Positions 35,071 through 41,621 of a stretch of DNA of 41,621 bases are shown piece by piece. Both the position numbers and the translations under genes were made by a program. Below the pieces are notes generated by a model. It saw only the letters and a program-made list of their open reading frames with translations, did no database searches and was not told where the DNA came from. The stretch covers positions 1-41,621 of the forward strand of contig JAAAIG010000288.1 in the NCBI GenBank assembly GCA_015852425.1. Direction: 5' to 3'. The first letter of the stretch is position 1. Each line of letters opens with the position of its first letter. This DNA comes from Gryganskiella cystojenkinii (Eukaryota > Mortierellomycota > Mortierellomycetes > Mortierellales > Mortierellaceae).

Positions 35071-38000
35071 ATGCAGGACGCGCCTAATGATGTACCTCTC
35101 ACCCAGGAAGAGCGAGAAAGGGTAAAGCCGTCCTCTCTCCTCTCCGCCCAAGTATCGAGGATTTGTCACTGACAGCAGCAGCAGACAATCGGATTATATA
35201 ATAATCCAATCCTCTTTTTTTCGCTTACAATTAGATCCGCCTGAAGCGCCTTGAAAAGTTGCAAGGAGCACACGATGCACAGAGGCTCGCCTCAGCAGCA
35301 ACCACCAGCTCTTCTTCCAGTCCCAGTTCCACCCCAGCCTCGACATCGAGTCCTGTAGCACAGACCCCACAGCCTGCGACGGCTACGCCTTCAAAGGTCA
35401 TCAACATTTCAAAGAGCCCACCTACCTCATCTAAGGTTGGTATCCTCACTTTCCACCTAGAACGAACTCCAGTAGTGTAGCGGCTTACTTTATGACGATC
35501 GGACTCGAAAACACTGATACTATCTCTTTCCTTTTTTTTATCAAGTCTGCTAGTCCTTCAACTCCAAAGCAGCCTGCCCTCACCTTCGAAGCCTGGCAAA
35601 ATGAGGCACTTTCCAGGATTCTCCTAGTCTCACTGGTATGCTGGACGTAGCATACGACTGTGCTTTTTCCCTTCGTTATGTACTTGACGTTTAACCACAG
35701 ACTTTCTTTACGATAGAATGAGAGCGCTCCCTTGCCACTTTTGTTCCTCTCCAGCCTGGCGCAAGAGCTGGCTGCTGAGAATGGTACGATTAGTTGCCAA
35801 CTTGGTTCTTGAAATCAGAAAAAAATGTAAAGACCCATCTGACAAGTCATCTCTTGTCTTTTCTTCATCTGCATACAGAACCGCTAGCGATCAATCAAGC
35901 TTCTTTAGATCGAGTGCTTGTGGATCGAATGTCGATCGACCCGAACGAAATAGAGAACTCTGCGTTTTTGGATCGCGGACAACTGCGCTTCACACTGTTC
36001 GACTATCTCTTGGACTGCTGGAAGAGACTAGAGAATGTCAAACTGCAAACATCTCGAGCAAAAGTAAGATTTATTGACATTTGCAACCAAGGATCTGTTC
36101 GTCAACGCCTTCACGCTGGACAATCGACTAACGACATTACGAGGTTATTCTGTAGAGCCTGCCTTCTAATGTCATCGAAGAACGTGTAAACGCCTTGAGC
36201 TCGTCCAAAAGCCTGTTGGTGTCATATGCTGGTCTTGTGCTTCAAATGCCCGACATGTTCCCCCAGCTCCGGAGGTATGTCCCGGATGACCGTCTTTTTC
36301 CTCCACCATATCTAAGGATATATTCGTGTTCACTGACTCTCGAATCGCCTCTTTATAGCGCAAACCCCTTGGGTGCGTCGCAGCTCGTTGAACGACTTTT
36401 AGCGGACCCGGACACCCCTTCTGGAGTCCCCTCAGAATTTCTAAAAGACTTATCTATTCGGTTCGAAGAAGACGGACTGGAAAACATTGTGCAACCTTTG
36501 ATCTCAGGAATTGCAGCAAGAGCCAGAACTGCCACCATTCTCACGGACTGGAGAACGCCTATTAGAGCTCTACTGGCACTGATTGAGGTCCCAGGCATCG
36601 CCGCCGCCATTCCACATATTGGAACGTGGAATCCCCCGAATGCCACCGCGCGACAAATCGAACTCGTCTCTGCCCTTGGGCCGTTCTTTAAAACGTCTGG
36701 TTTCTGTATGGACGACGTAAGTGATGACACAGTGCCCCAAACCAGCTTTTAATTTTGCATGTGTTTTCCTCTTCTCTGTTTCGCTTGAGCTGATAACATG
36801 TTACTGAGAACAAAATCGTATTGATTCTCATGGTAGCCATCGGTCGCGGAACTGTTCGGTACTGGACTGAAACGGAACAAGGCAGACTCAAGCGGGGCTT
36901 TTGCTTCTATTCGCGGAACAGTCCGAGGTATCCAGTCGTCGCTCTTTCAGGCGGCAAACGGCATTATCCGCGCGTCACCAGAGGCGAGAGAACGTGTACT
37001 CGAATACTTTTATTCGGTCTTGAAGAAGAATGAGCGTCGAGCTCAGATGCAGGTTGATCGCGCTACCGTCTCCGGAGACGGATTCATCTTCAATCTGTCT
37101 GAAGTACTTATGCAATTCTGTGACCCATTCATGGATACCCACCATTCGAAAGTCGACAAAATTTCACAGACCTTCTTCAAGGGCAAGTCAAAAATCGACA
37201 TCAGCAAGGAGACAAGAATTTGCGCGCCAAAGGACCTGGTGGATGAGTACTCGGCTATTGAGGAACCCAAGACATCCGTCAACTTTATTTCCGACATTTT
37301 TTTCCTTACTCTTGGTTTCCATCACATTGGCCTCTCACGGATGTATGTGGACTACAAGCGCTTTACAAAGGACTACTACGAGATGAAAGACCAATACGAA
37401 CGACTGAAGGAACAGGAGACAGCCGGACAGCTTTCGCCAGAGAATGGGCTTTTGATCAAACGCTACGAAACTCAGCTTGATAAGATGTTAACGTTCAAAC
37501 TGTCGATGCAGTCTCAGATCCTGGACCCGATTATTCTGGGACATTCCTTCCGCTTTTATAACTTGGTTATGGTGTGGCTTTTGCGGCTCGTAGATGAAAC
37601 TCAGTCGTACCCCCAAAGACCTATTAAGCTTCCATTACCTGCCAAACCGTCCAGTGATTTTGCGGTCTTGCCTGAGTTTGTCATTGAGGATATCGTCGAA
37701 TTTTTTCTCTTTGTCTTGCGGCACTCTCCAGAAACAGTTGGCTCGTCGACTTTGGATGAGCTTGTGACGTTCACCGTGGTTTTTCTGATCACTCCTGGTT
37801 ATATCAAGAACCCCCATCTGAAAGCCAAGCTCGTAGAGGTGTGTCATCGATCGGTTGAATCGCTCTATTACAGCAACAAATCAAAATCCAAGACACTAAC
37901 AGGGAAATGATTGGCACTTGATAGATCTTGTTTTTCATGACACTTCCTTATCGCGGTCAACGGAATGACGATACCCTGGGCATCAAGCTAAACACACACC

Positions 38001-39476
38001 CCGTCGCTCTTCGGTGCTTGATCCCTGCCATCATGAACTTTTACGTTGAAGTCGAGAATACAGGACGTCACTCGCAGTTTTATGACAAGTTCAACATTCG
38101 CTACAATATTTCTCAGATCCTCAAGTTTGTGTGGACCAACCCTATTCATCGGGACATGGTCAAAGCAGAGAGCCAGTAAGAGGATAGCCGTGAGAAAGGC
38201 ACCGAGAAACGAACCTGTTGAAAAACTGAGTGCTAATTAACAACTCGTGTCTCTCATTTAGGCGGTCAGAGTCTTTTGTTAGATTCGCGAACTTACTCAT
38301 GAACGATACTACTTATCTGTTGGATGAGGGTCTTGCCAAACTCGTTGAGATTAAAGCAGTCGAAGTCGAGATGGAGGACAAATCTGGATGGGCTGCTCAG
38401 ACTCCGCAGTACCGGCAGGAGAGAGAAGGCGTTCTGAGGACGGCTCAGCGCCAGGCTTCGTCCTACATTGCACTGGGGAACGAGACCGTGAACATGCTGG
38501 CGTACTTGACGGTCGAGATCAAGGAACCGTTCCTCACAGCTGAGATCGTGGATCGCCTTGCAACCATGTTGGATTACAACCTTGTGATCCTCGTGGGTGA
38601 AAAAATGTCGACGCTAAAGGTATGACACATGCAGTGGAAGGCGGCTATTACCTCCCCAAGAGAAGGGCTTTAATAACAAATGCACTTGAATGTGTGACTT
38701 CCTCTTATAGGTTAAAAACCCAGAAGAATACCGATTCCAGCCACGAGTGTTGTTGTCAGATATCATTTCGATTTATTTGCAGCTGGACTGTGCCACGTTC
38801 ATTGCTGCATTGGCTCGCGACGACCGCAGCTACAGTGCTGGTATCTTTAACAAAGCTGCCCGCATCCTTGAAGGCCGCAACCTCAAGAGTCCTGATGAGA
38901 TTGCCAAGCTGTATAATCTGGTTCGCAAAGTGGAGGAGGTTCGAAAGTCTGGCGCAGAGGAGGAAGAAGAGCTGGGTGATGTCCCTGATGAATTTTTGGG
39001 TAAGGTGACCATGCGCTATTAACGGATTTCTATATCAATGTCACACGTAAGCAGAACAATGTCTGACGAGCTCTTCCTTCATAACCATAGATCCGCTGTT
39101 GTATAGTCTTATGGAGGATCCTGTGCTGTTGCCTACTTCCAACATCTCGATAGACCGAAGCACGATCAAGGCCCATCTGCTCTCAGATACCACAGATCCT
39201 TTTAACCGCATGCCATTGAAAATTGAGGATGTTGTTGACAGTAAGAGTGATTGGGGGCGACCTGTGCAATCTGCATGTTTTTTTTTTTTTTTTTTTTTGT
39301 TCATTTGAGCTTGGCTTGGATAGGACCAATTTAACTCGATCTTCTTTTTTGATATAGACATTGAACTGAAGGAGAAAATCCAGGCCTGGAAAGCCGCGCA
39401 AAAGTCCAAAAGGATTCAACAACAAGCACAGGACAACATGTCCCATCAGACTGAGCCCATGGACCTTGACAACTAG
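35071..39476 (+). CDS. UFD2: Ubiquitin conjugation factor E4 / U-box ubiquitin ligase Ufd2, 13 exons, 1,079 aa
   Basis: Ufd2 extends short ubiquitin chains on substrates (E4 activity) and works with Cdc48/p97 in proteasomal degradation. Exons: 35071-35121, 35235-35435, 35546-35635, 35717-35783, 35879-36063, 36156-36274, 36359-36716, 36837-37838, 37925-38175, 38262-38619, 38711-38999, 39091-39240, 39358-39476; total 3,240 nt, all GT-AG. The N-terminus [14 protein letters not shown] and a Ser/Pro linker precede the long helical Ufd2 core: [35 protein letters not shown], and [19 protein letters not shown]. The C-terminal U-box is at about residues 992-1060: [20 protein letters not shown], then [13 protein letters not shown], continuing [11 protein letters not shown]. 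It is the most intron-dense gene in the window. A run of about 20 T lies in its last intron. Transposon debris begins within 110 bp of its stop. Confidence 0.96.
39277..39298 (+). repeat. Poly(T) run in the last UFD2 intron
   Basis: About 20 consecutive T between 39279 and 39298, inside the intron 39241-39357 and about 60 nt upstream of the acceptor. It is a simple mononucleotide repeat whose length may vary or be a sequencing artefact. Confidence 0.85.
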
Positions 39477-39581
39477 TGGAAACAGTCCTGTTAAAATGCA
39501 AAAGAGCACTAATGAAAACTGCAAAATGTCCTGATGCAACAGCTGGGGGTGGAACTGTCAGGAAGGATGAGATGATTTGTA

Positions 39582-39999
39582 TTAAGATGATGAGAGCAAG
39601 ACTAAACGACGGGTTGTCTGTGGCTTGGCTATGATTCCAGTTTGGGAGAGAATATCACTGTTACACCTTCCCCTTTTAAAAACGAGTCCATATTCTTGTT
39701 TGTATTTCCTAACGAGGGCCTTGCGGTGGTCCATATTGCTGAGGGGTTCCCAGGTGTCGTCCTCAGGAGGGTATCCTTGCCATCTTATCAAGAACTTGTG
39801 CTGATTCCTGTTCCATCAGTAGTTGGTGATTTTCTCCGCAGTCCATTCAACCTTGCCTTTAATGATGGTGAGGCTGGGGGGAGTATGGGGACAGGGACCT
39901 CAGGACTCAGGAAAGGGTTGATGCAGTTGGAAGTGATCAACATGGAAGATGTTGTGGAATGTAAGAGCACAAGGCAGTTGATGGAGGAAAGAAGCTGTT
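39582..39999 (-). mobile_element. 3' end of a Ty3/gypsy (chromovirus-like) pol with chromodomain, degenerate
   Basis: Read on the minus strand, the frame gives FHNIFHVDHFQLHQP and then a chromodomain: VEWTAEKITNY, a stop, WNRNQHKFLIRWQGYPP, EDDTWEPLSNM. This is the integrase-chromodomain tail of Ty3/gypsy retrotransposons; the chromodomain normally guides insertion to marked chromatin. Two in-frame TGA codons break it, at 39902-39900 and 39818-39816. In the second, TGA sits where an Arg or Gln codon would be expected. The frame ends at 39582 after running through a purine-rich tract into what looks like the 3' LTR. It is a dead copy. Confidence 0.85.
39666..39683 (-). other. Putative polypurine tract and 3' LTR boundary of the minus-strand element
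   Basis: On the minus strand, TTTTAAAAGGGGAAGG is followed at once by TGTAACAG (starting at 39665), right after the chromodomain coding end. A purine tract touching TG is the plus-strand primer and LTR edge of LTR retrotransposons. The other LTR edge was not found; it would lie between here and the UFD2 stop. Confidence 0.55.
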
Positions 40000-40170
40000 G
40001 TTTTCAGAAGTAAGCTACGCGGTATTTAAGTCTATCTGTTGCAGACGGAGGGCTACCTGACGGCGGTCTGAGGCCCCCTAGTGCATATTAATATAATGAT
40101 CTAAAGTAGTGTGTTGGTCTAATAGTCTAGACCTTATCTTGTTATTAATACACCTTCCCCCTTAAAAAAG
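39996..40170 (-). mobile_element. Possible second LTR fragment with its own polypurine tract
   Basis: On the minus strand, CTTTTTTAAGGGGGAAGG (about 40170-40153) abuts TGTATTAATAAC at 40152. The stretch to 39996, ending CAACA, could be a short LTR of about 157 bp. It carries a small hairpin (GGTCTA...TAGACC, about 40118-40135). It lies directly upstream of the chromodomain fragment and differs in sequence from the edge at 39665. This suggests a second element inserted into the first. No target-site duplication could be shown, since one side is internal sequence. Confidence 0.4.
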
Positions 40171-40238
40171 TTTTGCCTATCCAGGTTCCATACTCCCAGA
40201 TGATTTCAGTATCATGTGTGACATTATGGATTGGTTCC

Positions 40239-40269
40239 TGTCACGAACCGCAATGATTGTTCTTGGCCT
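40239..40269 (+). repeat. Direct repeat copy A (31 bp), possible LTR edge
   Basis: Starts TGTCACGAACCGCAATG and matches 41522-41552 with two mismatches over 31 bp. It begins with TG, as LTR ends do, and is preceded by unrelated sequence. The two copies diverge after about position 40269. Confidence 0.6.
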
Positions 40270-40599
40270 GTCACGGAATTCGATGCTTTCTAGCAGGATG
40301 TACTATTATGTCCTCTTTCTCTCGTTCTAGACTTTGGTGATAAGCTCTTAACCATGGAGCTTGTTCTTGAGATCCTGATATTCGCTCTCAACCTCGAAGG
40401 TTGAGGTTGCGACGTGCTCGCGTCACCTTGTCATTATCTGGATTAACCCTCATGGTTGTATCCTCATTGAACAACCGTTACGGTTACGCCCTCTCGATTC
40501 ACAGCAATGGCACTCTTTCCGTCAACCCACCTTTGTGGTTCTTCTCTCTGCTGTTGCAACATCCAGACCAACGCCTGTTACCCTTTCTGATGAATAGTA

Positions 40600-41521
40600 T
40601 CCTGTGCCCTTTCCTCTTGCCCGTCAGTCCTTGACAATGTCCTTTCATCTTGTCATGACGGCCTTACTGCTGGCCACTTCAGTATTCAAAAGACATTCGA
40701 ATTAGTCACCCATACCTTCTACTGGCCTGGCCTCTGCAAGTTTGTCACACGTTTTGTCTCCTCCTGCGATACTTGTCAGTGTAATAAGAGTGTACGCCAT
40801 AAGCCCTTCAGTCTCTTACAGTCTCTCCCGATTCCAGAGACACCATGGTCTTCGATATCCATGGATTTTATTGTCCAACTCCCCAAGTCCAATGGTTTCA
40901 CGGCTATCCTCATCATTGTGGATCGATTCACTAAGATGGCGCATTTTGCTCCCACCACTGACAACATCGGTGCTCAAGGCACTGTGAAGCTTTTTATGGA
41001 ACAATCTGTCCGGCACCATGGGATCTCTGATGACATCGTATCTGACCATAGTACCACTTTCACGGCTCAATTCACCCAAGAATTCATGAAAGCCCTTTGG
41101 GTAACTCAGAACCTGTCCACCGCATTTCATCTGCGGACCGATGGCCAAACTGAGCACACCAACGCGACTCTGGAACAATATCTCCATTGTTTCATCAATT
41201 ATTGACAAGACGACTGGTCCGAATTGTTGCCCTATGCCGAATTCTGTTACAATAACACCCTCCAAGATTTGATCAACTCGTCCCCGTTTTATGCTCACCA
41301 AGGCTACCATCCCCATTTCCACGTTGATGTCCCCAGAGCCTCGACCAACCCATCTGCAGTCCATGATCGTCTCTCCCTCCTCAAGGTCCTTCAAGAAGAT
41401 CTAAAGTTCTTCATCACTGAAGCCCAAGAACGCCAAGAGCGCCACTATAACCCAAAGCGGCAACTTCAACCCGACTTCCAGCCAGGAGACCAAGTCTGGC
41501 TCCTTCAGCGTAATATCAAGA
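40600..41521 (+). mobile_element. Degenerate Ty3/gypsy integrase (zinc-binding, catalytic core and start of the C-terminal domain)
   Basis: Reading from 40636 (+), the frame gives SSCHDG, TAGHFSIQKTFELVTHTFYW and SSCDTCQCNKS: the HHCC zinc-binding domain of a gypsy integrase. The catalytic core follows with SMDFIVQLPKSNGFTAILI (first Asp), IVSDHSTTF (second Asp) and TDGQTEHTNATLEQYL (Glu). An in-frame TGA at 41203-41205 interrupts it (FINY, stop, QDDWSELLPYAEFCYNN), and reading then continues in the same frame to GDQVWLLQRNIK at about 41519. A frameshift lies near 40630, because the upstream similarity (YPVPFPLARQSL) is in another frame. At 41522 pol similarity stops abruptly at the second direct-repeat copy. 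The remnant is not functional. It points opposite to the chromodomain fragment, so it belongs to a different insertion. Confidence 0.88.
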
Positions 41522-41552
41522 TGTCACGAACCGCGATGATTGTTCTAGGCCT
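41522..41552 (+). repeat. Direct repeat copy B (31 bp), breaks the integrase
   Basis: Starts TGTCACGAACCGCGATG and interrupts the integrase reading frame right after LLQRNIK, where the family normally continues. It matches copy A at 40239-40269 with two mismatches. It is probably the left edge of a further LTR element that continues past the end of the window. Confidence 0.6.
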
Positions 41553-41621
41553 CTGTCATGTGCCTAGAATTGCGAATATGAGTCTAGGCGTCTTTTACTT
41601 GAGAGCTAATACCTAGGTTTG

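Noticed and set aside
39642..40013. 123-codon + strand frame
   Set aside because: Antisense of the chromodomain fragment, which has clear family similarity on the minus strand.
40401..40634. 77-codon + strand frame upstream of the integrase
   Set aside because: Does not match known pol sequence in this frame; local similarity (YPVPFPLARQSL) is in a neighbouring frame, so this is decayed transposon DNA.
1..41621. tRNA, rRNA or other structured RNA genes
   Set aside because: Intergenic stretches were read on both strands; no cloverleaf-like or rRNA-like sequence was recognised. A covariance-model scan was not possible.

Overview
The window looks like nuclear DNA of an early-diverging filamentous fungus. 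The genes are split by short GT-AG introns (about 60-200 nt). The proteins carry long Ser/Gln/Pro-rich disordered stretches. The gene content is typically fungal: Hom3-type aspartokinase, secreted subtilases, a PX-PH-RhoGAP of Bem3 layout and Ufd2. A SZT2-like protein and remains of chromodomain Ty3/gypsy elements fit Mucoromycota, perhaps Mortierellaceae. That placement is inference from gene content; no search or tree was possible.

Layout, left to right. (1) 439-2642 (+): aspartokinase, 5 exons. (2) 2728-5957 (-) and 7722-10903 (+): two divergent paralogous secreted subtilases with PA domains, on either side of a small four-helix membrane protein (6211-6954, -) that ends in a PPxY motif. 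(3) 11013 to about 23469 (-): one giant gene of about 3,900 codons resembling SZT2, the scaffold of the metazoan KICSTOR complex that restrains TORC1. (4) 23547-25325 (-): a mitochondrial-type PPR protein. (5) 25400-30533 (-): a 1,474-residue coiled-coil/PX/PH/RhoGAP protein with a probable GC-AG intron. (6) 31385-34727 (+): a C2-domain protein resembling the N-terminal part of the centriole protein C2CD3. (7) 35071-39476 (+): the U-box ubiquitin ligase Ufd2, 13 exons. (8) 39480-41621: a graveyard of broken Ty3/gypsy-type elements in both orientations.

Exon joins were chosen by hand from splice signals, reading phase and family similarity. For every complete model the exon lengths add up to a multiple of three. 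The only coding start I could not resolve is that of the SZT2-like gene.

No operon-like logic links the genes. The two subtilases are a local duplication. The RhoGAP and C2-domain genes share an 851-bp divergent promoter region. Several genes have strongly pyrimidine-rich 5' leaders. I saw no tRNA, rRNA or CRISPR array.
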